Below, in pieces: positions 1 to 5,199 of a stretch of DNA of 5,333 nucleotides. The notes under the pieces were generated by a model, which was not told the origin of the DNA, searched no databases, and was given only the letters and a program-made list of their open reading frames with translations. Within the stretch, counting starts at the first letter, position 1, and each line of letters starts with the position of its first letter. This DNA comes from Eubacterium sp. Its GTDB lineage: Bacteria > Bacillota > Clostridia > Lachnospirales > Lachnospiraceae. The position numbers and the translations under genes are program-made. The stretch is from assembly GCA_003486385.1 (NCBI GenBank), contig DNFT01000090.1, positions 19,782-25,114 on the forward strand. Reading direction: 5' to 3'.

Positions 1-57
1 AACTATCTGGGGTTCAATGCTTAAGCTTTGAAACGATACCCCACACCCCAGATAGTT
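1..57. repeat. 13-bp inverted repeat across the end of the response-regulator gene
   Basis: Bases 1-13 (AACTATCTGGGGT) are the exact reverse complement of bases 45-57. The right arm lies in the codons for the conserved T-I-W-G segment of the regulator's winged helix, and the left arm lies past its stop codon (21-23). Inside the loop, TTCAATGCTTAAGCTTTGAA (13-32) is itself a palindrome with one T-T mismatch. In the minus-strand transcript this would fold into a 3' stem-loop that includes the stop codon. It may be part of an operon terminator whose U-tract lies outside the window, or a short inverted duplication of coding sequence. The left arm touches the window edge, so the true length is unknown. 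Confidence 0.7.
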
Positions 58-710
58 TCTATGTACTGAGGATTCGATGTATCGAACTCAATCTTCTCAC
101 GTATCTTCTTGATATGAACGGTAACGGTCGCAATGTCACCGATTGATTCCATATCCCATATCTTGTTGAACAGCTCCTCCTTGGAGTACACATGGTTAGG
201 ATTCTGCGCAAGGAAGGTGAGAAGGTCGAACTCCTTCGTTGTGAAGGTCTTTTCCTCACCGTTCACGAATACACGGCGTGCGGTCTTGTCAATCTTAAGT
301 CCACGTATCTCAATCACATCATTCTCCGGCATTGCGCTTCCGACAAGTCTCTCATATCTTGCAAGATGAGCCTTGACACGCGCCACAAGCTCACTTGGGC
401 TAAACGGCTTGGTCATATAGTCATCGGCACCAAGTCCTAAGCCTCTTATCTTGTCGATATCGTCCTTCTTGGCTGATACCATTATGATAGGTGTATTCTT
501 CTTATTTCTGATAGCCTTGCAGATTTCAAAGCCATCAATGCCCGGAAGCATGAGGTCAAGTATATACAGGTCATACTCATTGTCAAGTGCCTCCTTAAGT
601 CCCTTCTCACCATCATTGCAGATGGTGACTTCATAGCTGCTAATCTCAAGATAATCCCTCTCAAGCTCTGCGATACTTTCCTCGTCCTCAATAATCAATA
701 TCTTACTCAT
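21..710 (-). CDS. OmpR/PhoB-family two-component response regulator
   Basis: The product is a 229-aa cytoplasmic DNA-binding regulator, normal length for the family. Residues 1-115 form a receiver domain with the acidic pocket E8/D9/E10, phospho-acceptor D52 (in ILDLMLPG), S79 at the switch position, and K101 in the TKPF motif. Residues about 130-229 form a winged helix-turn-helix ending in the typical IWGVGYRF. The start at 710 is preferred to an in-frame ATG at 752 because MSKILIIEDEE is the usual receiver start, and GGAGAGAG (720-713) lies at good spacing. The start codon lies inside the end of the kinase gene, an 8-nt overlap (ATGAGTAA), so translation is probably coupled and the kinase at 703-2214 is the cognate partner. 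It presumably receives phosphate from kinase H276 and controls transcription. Target genes cannot be read from the window; the palindrome at 2260-2277 is a candidate autoregulatory site. Confidence 0.95.
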   Translation of the reverse strand: MSKILIIEDEESIAELERDYLEISSYEVTICNDGEKGLKEALDNEYDLYILDLMLPGIDGFEICKAIRNKKNTPIIMVSAKKDDIDKIRGLGLGADDYMTKPFSPSELVARVKAHLARYERLVGSAMPENDVIEIRGLKIDKTARRVFVNGEEKTFTTKEFDLLTFLAQNPNHVYSKEELFNKIWDMESIGDIATVTVHIKKIREKIEFDTSNPQYIETIWGVGYRFKA

Positions 711-2214
711 TGCTCTCTCCACTCTCCTGATTTTTATATTTTCTAAGCACAAAATGCATCACCGTGCCTGTACCCTCCTTGCTTGTTGCCCATATCTGTC
801 CGCCATGGTCACTTATAATCTTCTTAACAATCGACAGACCTATTCCACTGCCGCCCTGCGCCGAATTTCTGGAGGAATCCGTCCTGTAAAAGCGGTCAAA
901 AATATACTGCACATCCTTCTGTGCTATGCCCTTTCCGTTGTCCTCTATCTCAAACTGTACAAAGTCATCCGCATCGCTTATTCTTATATTGATTATGCCC
1001 TTTCTGTCCGTTGACATGTACTTGACAGAATTGCTTATGATGTTGTTTATAACTCTCTTAAGCTGCTCCGGGTCGGCAATTATTACCGCCGCCTTGTCCG
1101 CATAGTTGAAATATCCAAGCTCAATATTTCTCGACTCCAGTTCCACCTTCAGCTCACTCACGCAATCGTCAAAATACTCAGCGACATTAATCTTATTAAA
1201 ATTGTACGGAATCTTGTTAGCATCTATCTTCGAATACAGGGTCAGCTCATTTATCAGCTTATCCATGTCCATGGTCTTATTATAGATGGTTCTCACATAT
1301 CTGTCCATCTTCTCAGGAGTATCCGCAATTCCATCCATGATTCCTTCCACATAACCCTTTATCGCCGTCATAGGAGTCTTCAGGTCATGTGAGATATTGC
1401 TGATAAGCTCTCTGCTCTCCTTGTCATTCTGGATTTTCTCCTCGGCAGACTCCTTAAGCTTCCTTCTCATGACCTCGAAATCATCTATGAGTTCACCTAT
1501 CTCATCATGTCTGTTGCTCTTGAGGTTAAAATCAAGATTGCCCTCCGCGATATTATGTGTTGCATCCTGCAGCTTTTTAATAGGAGCGACAAGTCCCCTG
1601 TATACCCACACGCTTATGCATCCGCTCGCTGCGACAAGTATGGCTGCAAGGCTCACGAAAAAGATGATGAGCATGCTCTTGACCTGCGGAACAATATGCT
1701 CTATGTGTGTGACAATATAGAGTCTGCCCTCTTTTCCGTCCCGGCAGTCAAATATAACCCTGTTTACAAGCATCTGCAGCTCTCCGCCAAGATACATTCC
1801 GCCGTGAAGCCCGTCAAGCTTGCCCAGTGTCTCCATCTTGGTCAGCTCGGCATATAATTCATCATCAAAATTATCGTCATAGCTCGAATAGACATACTCA
1901 CCGTCCATATTTACTATAATGTCCGTTGCATCATTTGTAAGTCCGTTGCAATATTCGTCAAGATAATCCTTATCACACAATAAATCCGGATTCGCATCCC
2001 TTACTGTCTCAAGCTCTGCCTGTATGCTGGAATTGACCGCATTGAATGCCAGCATAGGATTGAGCATGACCGTATATGTATTCAAATCTATCTTGTACGT
2101 GTGGTAAATCGTCTTTAATTTGTATGTTCCAACGCTGAGCACCGCCAGCACAAGTATTAACGGAACTATACACAGAACGCAGAATGCCATCTGGATTTTT
2201 GTTTTAAGCTTCAT
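703..2214 (-). CDS. membrane sensor histidine kinase (HAMP, HisKA, HATPase_c)
   Basis: The product is 503 aa. Membrane segment 1 is about residues 9-29, followed by an extracellular sensor region at about 30-180 and membrane segment 2 at about 181-205. A HAMP linker (about 206-258) follows, then a HisKA dimerisation helix with H276 in SHDLKTP, the likely autophosphorylation site. The ATP-binding domain shows an N box (N391, N395), G1 box DNGKGI (425-430), F box FDRFYR (439-444) and G2 box GGSGIGL (454-460). All catalytic motifs are intact. The start at 2214 is chosen over 2235 because AGAGAGGTG (2228-2220) sits 5 nt ahead of it and the basic MKLKTK leads into the first membrane helix. The sensor region contains DIIVNMDGEYVYSS, resembling a CACHE/PDC strand pattern, but its ligand is unknown. 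The catalytic half resembles PhoR/VanS/WalK-type kinases. It is the first gene of the operon; the regulator overlaps its 3' end. Confidence 0.95.
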   Translation of the reverse strand: MKLKTKIQMAFCVLCIVPLILVLAVLSVGTYKLKTIYHTYKIDLNTYTVMLNPMLAFNAVNSSIQAELETVRDANPDLLCDKDYLDEYCNGLTNDATDIIVNMDGEYVYSSYDDNFDDELYAELTKMETLGKLDGLHGGMYLGGELQMLVNRVIFDCRDGKEGRLYIVTHIEHIVPQVKSMLIIFFVSLAAILVAASGCISVWVYRGLVAPIKKLQDATHNIAEGNLDFNLKSNRHDEIGELIDDFEVMRRKLKESAEEKIQNDKESRELISNISHDLKTPMTAIKGYVEGIMDGIADTPEKMDRYVRTIYNKTMDMDKLINELTLYSKIDANKIPYNFNKINVAEYFDDCVSELKVELESRNIELGYFNYADKAAVIIADPEQLKRVINNIISNSVKYMSTDRKGIINIRISDADDFVQFEIEDNGKGIAQKDVQYIFDRFYRTDSSRNSAQGGSGIGLSIVKKIISDHGGQIWATSKEGTGTVMHFVLRKYKNQESGESNE

Positions 2215-2237
2215 GTCAACACCTCTCTGTCGCACGG

Positions 2238-2246
2238 CTTATATCA
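2238..2246 (-). promoter_or_regulatory. candidate extended -10 promoter of the kinase/regulator operon
   Basis: On the minus strand this reads TGATATAAG, a TGn extended -10 with a 5/6 match to TATAAT. It predicts a transcription start near 2231 and a short leader of about 17 nt before the kinase ATG at 2214, with the ribosome-binding site inside it. No good -35 hexamer is present at 17 bp. That position falls inside the palindrome at 2260-2277, the layout expected if a bound activator replaces the -35 contact. This is an inference from the sequence only. Confidence 0.45.
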
Positions 2247-2259
2247 TCCCCTACATAAT

Positions 2260-2277
2260 TTACATTCCGTAATGTAA
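2260..2277. promoter_or_regulatory. 18-bp palindrome, candidate operator upstream of the kinase gene
   Basis: TTACATTCCGTAATGTAA has 7-bp perfect arms (TTACATT/AATGTAA) around CCGT. It lies 46-63 bp upstream of the kinase start and overlaps the -35 region of the candidate promoter at 2238-2246. It may bind a regulator, perhaps the operon's own response regulator. OmpR-family proteins more often use direct repeats, so the identity of the binder is open. It could also be a second small hairpin in the metK 3' region. Confidence 0.45.
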
Positions 2278-2280
2278 GAA

Positions 2281-2307
2281 GGACGCATAAGCCATGCCTA
2301 TGCGTCC
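2281..2307 (-). terminator. strong hairpin after metK, probable transcription terminator
   Basis: The minus-strand RNA can form nine Watson-Crick pairs (GGACGCATA/TATGCGTCC), one G-U and two more G-C pairs around a 3-nt loop. The plus-strand version has an A-C mismatch where the minus strand has G-U, so the structure favours minus-strand RNA. It begins 48 nt past the metK stop and is followed by UUCUUAC, a poor U-tract, so termination may be incomplete. Some reading from metK into the kinase operon is therefore possible. Confidence 0.55.
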
Positions 2308-2316
2308 ATTGTAGCA
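2308..2316 (-). promoter_or_regulatory. alternative extended -10 element between metK and the kinase gene
   Basis: The minus strand reads TGCTACAAT, an extended -10 with a 5/6 match to TATAAT. No recognisable -35 lies 16-18 bp upstream. If used, transcription would start near 2301, inside the hairpin at 2281-2307, placing that hairpin region at the 5' end of the kinase mRNA. Weaker than the candidate at 2238-2246, and it may be chance. Confidence 0.25.
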
Positions 2317-2354
2317 CATTATTGTGTCGGAATTTATAAATTAAATATAAACAA

Positions 2355-3539
2355 TTACAAATATTTCTTTAAATCGCAAACCTTATCAAGCTTCTCCCAA
2401 GGAACATCTATATCATTGCGTCCGAAATGTCCGTAAGCTGCTGTCTGCTTGTAAATCGGTCTTCTAAGATCAAGCATCTTGATGATTCCGGCCGGTCTTA
2501 AATCGAAGTTCTCTGCAACTATCTCAGAGAGCTTATCATCTGCTACCTTGCCTGTTCCGAATGTGTCTATATTGATTGATGTAGGCTGTGCGACACCGAT
2601 AGCGTATGAGAGCTGAATCTCGCAGCGCTCTGCAAGTCCTGCCGCAACAATATTCTTAGCTACATAACGTGCTGCGTAAGCTGCCGAACGGTCAACCTTA
2701 GTGCAGTCCTTACCTGAGAAAGCTCCGCCGCCGTGACGTGCAAAGCCGCCGTAGGTATCAACGATAATCTTACGCCCTGTAAGACCACTGTCTCCATTAG
2801 GTCCGCCGATTACAAAACGTCCCGTAGGGTTAATATACATCTTGGTTCTCTCGTCAACAAGCTCCTTAGGAAGAATCTCATCAAATACATACTTCTTGAT
2901 GTCCTCGTGAATCTGCTCCTGTGTAACATCCGGGTCATGCTGTGTTGAAAGGACAACTGCGTTGAGATGTACAGGCTTGTGGTTGTCATCGTACTCAACT
3001 GTTACCTGTGTCTTGCCATCCGGACGGAGATACTTGAGTGTTCCATCCTTTCTTACCTTGGTAAGCTGTCTTGACAGTCTGTGTGCAAGTGCTATAGGAT
3101 ATGGCATGTACTCCTCTGTCTCATTTGTAGCATAACCGAACATCATACCCTGATCTCCGGCGCCGATTGCATCAATCTCCTCGTCAGTCATCTGGTTTTC
3201 CTTAGCCTCAAGAGCCTTGTCAACTCCCATGGCAATATCAGGTGACTGCTTGTCAAGTGAAACCATGACTGCACATGTGTTTCCATCGAAGCCATACTCA
3301 GATGTATTGTAACCGATATCTGTAACAGTCTTTCTTACTATTGCAGGTATATCAACATTAGCCTTGGTTGTAATCTCACCCATTACCATAACAAATCCTG
3401 TGTTGGTAAGTGTCTCGCAGGCAACACGGCTCATCGGATCCTGCTCAAGCATGGCATCAAGTATTGCGTCAGAAACCTGATCGCAGATTTTGTCAGGATG
3501 TCCTTCAGTCACGGACTCTGATGTAAATAAATAACTCAT
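2355..3539 (-). CDS. metK: S-adenosylmethionine synthetase (methionine adenosyltransferase)
   Basis: The enzyme makes S-adenosylmethionine from ATP and methionine, releasing phosphate and diphosphate. It is cytosolic, usually a tetramer, and supplies methyl groups to the whole cell. The 394-aa length is typical. The N-terminal GHPDK (13-17) holds the ATP-contacting histidine H14. The two family signatures are intact: GAGDQGMMFGYA (126-137) and the glycine-rich GGGAFSGKD (270-278). The C-terminal part (DLRRPIYKQTAAYGHFGR) is also normal. The start at 3539 gives the conserved MSYLFTSESVTEGHPDK and has AAAGGAG (3553-3547) 7 nt upstream; the longer frame beginning at 3569 adds a leader the family lacks. 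The SAM-I riboswitch and terminator upstream show feedback control by its own product. Lysine is written almost only as AAG, as expected of a highly expressed gene. Transcription probably stops at the hairpin 2281-2307. Confidence 0.98.
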   Translation of the reverse strand: MSYLFTSESVTEGHPDKICDQVSDAILDAMLEQDPMSRVACETLTNTGFVMVMGEITTKANVDIPAIVRKTVTDIGYNTSEYGFDGNTCAVMVSLDKQSPDIAMGVDKALEAKENQMTDEEIDAIGAGDQGMMFGYATNETEEYMPYPIALAHRLSRQLTKVRKDGTLKYLRPDGKTQVTVEYDDNHKPVHLNAVVLSTQHDPDVTQEQIHEDIKKYVFDEILPKELVDERTKMYINPTGRFVIGGPNGDSGLTGRKIIVDTYGGFARHGGGAFSGKDCTKVDRSAAYAARYVAKNIVAAGLAERCEIQLSYAIGVAQPTSINIDTFGTGKVADDKLSEIVAENFDLRPAGIIKMLDLRRPIYKQTAAYGHFGRNDIDVPWEKLDKVCDLKKYL

Positions 3540-3546
3540 TCTGAAT

Positions 3547-3566
3547 CTCCTTTCGCTATTACAGCG
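3547..3566 (-). promoter_or_regulatory. metK ribosome-binding site with adjacent small hairpin
   Basis: AAAGGAG (3553-3547) is a near-perfect Shine-Dalgarno sequence 7 nt before the metK ATG and decides the start at 3539. Just upstream in the mRNA, CGCT-GTAAT-AGCG (3566-3554) can form a 4-bp hairpin that leaves the Shine-Dalgarno sequence free. The hairpin is short and may be incidental; the ribosome-binding site is solid. Confidence 0.8.
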
Positions 3567-3592
3567 CATACGTGAAAATTAATGGTATCATA

Positions 3593-3615
3593 CCTTTTCA
3601 TAGCCTCAGAAAAGG
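3593..3615 (-). repeat. 7-bp inverted repeat just past the riboswitch terminator
   Basis: In metK mRNA, CCTTTTC (3615-3609) and GAAAAGG (3599-3593) pair perfectly around a 9-nt loop. The repeat begins 3 nt after the terminator U-run, so it would form only in read-through transcripts. A second possible stem, GGTA-TGA-TACC (3594-3584), shares its first two bases, so the two are mutually exclusive. Its role, if any, might be protecting the 5' end of the processed mRNA. Confidence 0.4.
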
Positions 3616-3618
3616 TTT

Positions 3619-3643
3619 AAAAAAAGCCCACATAAGTGGACTT
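3619..3643 (-). terminator. SAM-riboswitch intrinsic terminator upstream of metK
   Basis: On the minus strand AAGTCCAC and GTGGGCTT form an 8-bp stem (one G-U) with loop TTAT, followed directly by seven T (3625-3619). This is a textbook rho-independent terminator and lies 22 nt past the aptamer, in the leader 80 nt before the metK start. It acts as the expression platform of the riboswitch: it forms when SAM is bound and halts metK transcription. Confidence 0.92.
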
Positions 3644-3670
3644 GAATTAGGGCAAATCAAATCCTCTTAT
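3632..3670 (-). promoter_or_regulatory. antiterminator helix of the metK SAM riboswitch
   Basis: The P1 3' strand and its continuation, ATAAG-A-GGA (3670-3662), can pair with TCC-A-CTTAT (3640-3632), giving 8 base pairs with a single A-A mismatch. The helix can extend inward with TTGAT/ATTCAA (one bulge). CTTAT and TCC belong to the 5' arm and loop of the terminator, so this helix and the terminator exclude each other, and the same ATAAG is also the 3' half of P1. This gives a complete off-switch: SAM holds P1, freeing the terminator; without SAM the antiterminator wins. Confidence 0.75.
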
Positions 3671-3777
3671 TGTTCGAACCGCAGATTGTGCGGTATATCT
3701 CGCTCAGGCTGGCACCTTCCGTTAAGGGGTTGCCGTGACTTCACCGATCCTATGTATCTCCATCACTCTGAATAAGA
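3666..3777 (-). promoter_or_regulatory. SAM-I (S-box) riboswitch aptamer
   Basis: On the minus strand P1 is TCTTATT (3777-3771) with AATAAGA (3671-3665). The conserved core follows: a TGGAG kink-turn segment, GTGA/TCAC of P2 enclosing a GAT/ATC stem, GGTGAA, then GGCAACC (3734-3728). P3 is CCTT/AAGG (3727-3724 with 3718-3715), followed by conserved GGTGCC (3716-3711). P4 is ACCGCA/TGCGGT (3694-3689 with 3683-3678). AGG in the P2 loop (3751-3749) can pair with CCT (3708-3706), the expected pseudoknot. The order and spacing of these blocks match the S-box class, and the position ahead of metK fits it. It senses S-adenosylmethionine and lowers metK expression. Confidence 0.96.
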
Positions 3778-3786
3778 AAATTTTCC

Positions 3787-3812
3787 GTAATTAAAAATCT
3801 CTTTCTAATTAC
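3787..3812. repeat. AT-rich inverted repeat upstream of the riboswitch
   Basis: GTAATTA (3787-3793) and TAATTAC (3806-3812) form 7-bp perfect arms around 12 nt. It lies 10 bp upstream of P1 on the metK side, so it would be in the leader if transcription begins at the promoter around 3888-3916. It may be a weak protein-binding site or simply a by-product of AT-rich sequence. Confidence 0.3.
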
Positions 3813-3853
3813 ATCTTATACAATATTGAATTTTCAAATCTGTTTACACAGAC

Positions 3854-3872
3854 TGAAACATAAACTGTTTCA
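3854..3872. promoter_or_regulatory. TGAAACA-N5-TGTTTCA palindrome near the metK promoter
   Basis: Perfect 7-bp arms (3854-3860 and 3866-3872) surround TAAAC. The element lies 9-27 bp downstream of the predicted metK transcription start (about 3881), a typical repressor position. A 10-bp direct repeat, TTTCAAATCT, overlaps its right arm (3868-3877) and recurs at 3832-3841. No matching family operator is recognised. Confidence 0.4.
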
Positions 3873-3887
3873 AATCTCACGTGCTAT

Positions 3888-3916
3888 ACAATACTATCTA
3901 ACCGCCTCTCTGTCAA
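3888..3916 (-). promoter_or_regulatory. probable metK promoter (sigma-A type)
   Basis: On the minus strand a perfect -35 TTGACA (3916-3911) is followed by a 17-bp spacer and TATTGT (3893-3888), a 4/6 match to -10. Transcription would begin near 3881, giving about 104 nt before the aptamer P1. That is long for an S-box leader, so a nearer promoter is possible: TATAAG at 3820-3815 looks like a -10 but has no acceptable -35. Confidence 0.55.
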
Positions 3917-3933
3917 GAGTTTTTTCAAAATGA

Positions 3934-3957
3934 TATACAAACCATGTGGAATGTATA
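3934..3957. promoter_or_regulatory. 24-bp interrupted palindrome in the divergent intergenic region
   Basis: The element is built symmetrically as TATACA-AA-CCA-TG-TGG-AA-TGTATA, so nine of twelve positions pair across the centre (3945/3946). It lies 18 bp upstream of the metK -35 and 60 bp upstream of the HD-GYP -35, where one bound dimer could influence both promoters. The size suits a helix-turn-helix dimer. No regulator is identified and none of the genes here is an obvious binder except, conceivably, the response regulator. Confidence 0.45.
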
Positions 3958-4016
3958 CTACTATTTGTTCTTTCTAAAAAACTATATTTTATGGGAATTT
4001 CTGCCAGCAGTATCTA

Positions 4017-4045
4017 TTGACTTTCATTTTGTGCAATCTTATACT
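4017..4045 (+). promoter_or_regulatory. sigma-A promoter of the HD-GYP gene
   Basis: TTGACT (4017-4022, 5/6) is separated by exactly 17 bp from TATACT (4040-4045, 5/6). Transcription should begin near 4052, giving a leader of about 29 nt, too short for a riboswitch. A strong housekeeping-type promoter suggests steady expression rather than a flagellar or sporulation sigma factor. Confidence 0.8.
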
Positions 4046-4069
4046 ATTTTATAATAAAATGTATAGATT

Positions 4070-4073
4070 GGGG
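4070..4073 (+). promoter_or_regulatory. weak GGGG ribosome-binding site deciding the HD-GYP start
   Basis: GGGG (within GATTGGGG) is the only purine-rich match upstream of the gene. It is 1 nt from the ATG at 4075 but 7 nt from the in-frame ATG at 4081. Normal spacing therefore favours 4081. The match to the anti-Shine-Dalgarno sequence is poor. Confidence 0.5.
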
Positions 4074-4080
4074 TATGCAA

Positions 4081-5199
4081 ATGACAAAATATTATCCAAC
4101 GGATGAATTAGTACCAGGGATGGTAACTGCTGGAGAAGTCCGTACCAAAGGCGGTCAGTTGATCGTTGAAAATGGAGTTTCTCTCACGGATCGTCTCATT
4201 TCCCGCATTAAATTTTATGCGATCCCGCAGGTATCGGTCACAGAAGATCCAATTCCTGCCACAAAAAAAGAGGAACAAGTCGAAGTTCCTTCCCATGTTG
4301 TAAAACCGGAAGCCCAGGCACCTTCTTATTCGCAGAAGGTTGTCTGCTCTAAAGAATTCCAGAATTTTCAGATTTCCTATTCCAGAGTAATCGCCACTTA
4401 CCGCACGGTTCTGGAAGATTGTGTCATCTATCATAAGTCTTTAAATTATGAACAGCTTCTGTCTGATACGAAGGAATTATATTATTCCTGCAAAACATCC
4501 TTAGAACTTTTTGATATGCTTCACAATATGCGCTCCGTAGAGGATTCGGTCTATGCACATTCACTGAATGTCTCTCTGATCAGCCGCAGACTTGGACGCT
4601 GGTTAAAGTTTTCACCCGAAGAATTAGACACACTGACCTTAGCAGGCGCCTTACATGATATTGGAAAATTAAAAATTCCTGCCGAAGTTCTCAATAAGCC
4701 TGGAAAATATACCGATGAGGAATTTGCCCTTGTAAAACAGCATCCAAAATTTGGTTATGACATATTAAAATCACTCCCATTAGACTCTCACGTGAAAAAA
4801 GCAGTTCTCTGCCATCACGAGAGAAGTGACGGCAGTGGTTATCCAACCGGTTTGTCTCAATCCGATATTGATGAATATGCGGCAATTGTTTCCATCGCAG
4901 ACGTATACGATGCCATGACCGCTGCGCGCTCATACCGCGCACCGCTCTGTGTCTTCCAGGTAATTAACAATTTTGAACATGATGGTCTTTCCAAATATAA
5001 TCCAAAATTTATTCTGACATTCCTGTCCCACATTGCAGGCACTTATCAGAATAATCGTGTTCTCCTCAATGACGGAAGAGTCGCTAATATTGTAATGCTA
5101 AACCGTAACCGCTTATCAAAACCGATCATCCAACTGATGGATGGAAGCTGCATTGATCTTTCGACTCAGCCTGACCTTCACATCCAATCGGTGTTATAA
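4081..5199 (+). CDS. HD-GYP domain protein, predicted cyclic di-GMP phosphodiesterase
   Basis: The product is 372 aa, soluble, with no signal peptide or membrane helix. Residues 1-57 resemble the N-terminal domain often found before HD-GYP domains (LVPGMVTAGEV, then ENGVSLTDRLISRI). Residues 58-88 are a proline- and charge-rich linker. The HD-GYP domain spans about 140-320: H160, H192-D193 with K196 (LHDIGK), H221, H245-H246 and the HHERSDGSGYP signature (245-255), and D274 in SIADVYDAMT. All metal-binding histidines and aspartates of the core are present. The tail (325-372) is the short strand-rich extension (LNDGRVANIVMLN, then GSCIDL) seen in clostridial members. Such enzymes hydrolyse cyclic di-GMP to pGpG or GMP, lowering the signal that favours biofilm over motility; activity here is predicted only. 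It has no receiver domain, so it is not a direct partner of the nearby kinase. An alternative ATG at 4075 adds two residues. Lysine is mostly AAA and about a third of leucines are TTA, unlike metK. Confidence 0.93.
   Translation: MTKYYPTDELVPGMVTAGEVRTKGGQLIVENGVSLTDRLISRIKFYAIPQVSVTEDPIPATKKEEQVEVPSHVVKPEAQAPSYSQKVVCSKEFQNFQISYSRVIATYRTVLEDCVIYHKSLNYEQLLSDTKELYYSCKTSLELFDMLHNMRSVEDSVYAHSLNVSLISRRLGRWLKFSPEELDTLTLAGALHDIGKLKIPAEVLNKPGKYTDEEFALVKQHPKFGYDILKSLPLDSHVKKAVLCHHERSDGSGYPTGLSQSDIDEYAAIVSIADVYDAMTAARSYRAPLCVFQVINNFEHDGLSKYNPKFILTFLSHIAGTYQNNRVLLNDGRVANIVMLNRNRLSKPIIQLMDGSCIDLSTQPDLHIQSVL

Noticed and set aside
754..1857. Plus-strand open frames of 86, 107 and 116 codons
   Set aside because: They are shadows of the kinase gene, whose domains are continuous and intact on the minus strand.
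2733..2998. Open frames of 62-71 codons on both strands inside metK
   Set aside because: They overlap conserved metK codons and lack ribosome-binding sites or recognisable motifs.
3540..3569. Ten-residue N-terminal extension of MetK from an upstream ATG
   Set aside because: The family begins at MSYLFTSESVTEGHPDK and the strong AAAGGAG is placed for the ATG at 3539, inside the would-be extension.
3572..3775. 67-codon open frame on the plus strand
   Set aside because: It is antisense to the SAM-I aptamer and terminator, whose conserved blocks explain the sequence; no ribosome-binding site and no protein-like pattern.
3815..3820. TATAAG as the -10 of a metK promoter next to the riboswitch
   Set aside because: Hexamers at 16-18 bp upstream (such as ACAGAT) are not -35-like and there is no TGn extension; kept only as a second choice.
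4046..4080. Possible cyclic di-GMP riboswitch ahead of the HD-GYP gene
   Set aside because: The predicted leader is only about 29 nt and has none of the conserved GEMM blocks; the longer upstream sequence also lacks them.
4108..5042. Minus-strand frames of 61-108 codons opposite the HD-GYP gene
   Set aside because: They lie opposite an intact conserved enzyme gene and have no start signals.
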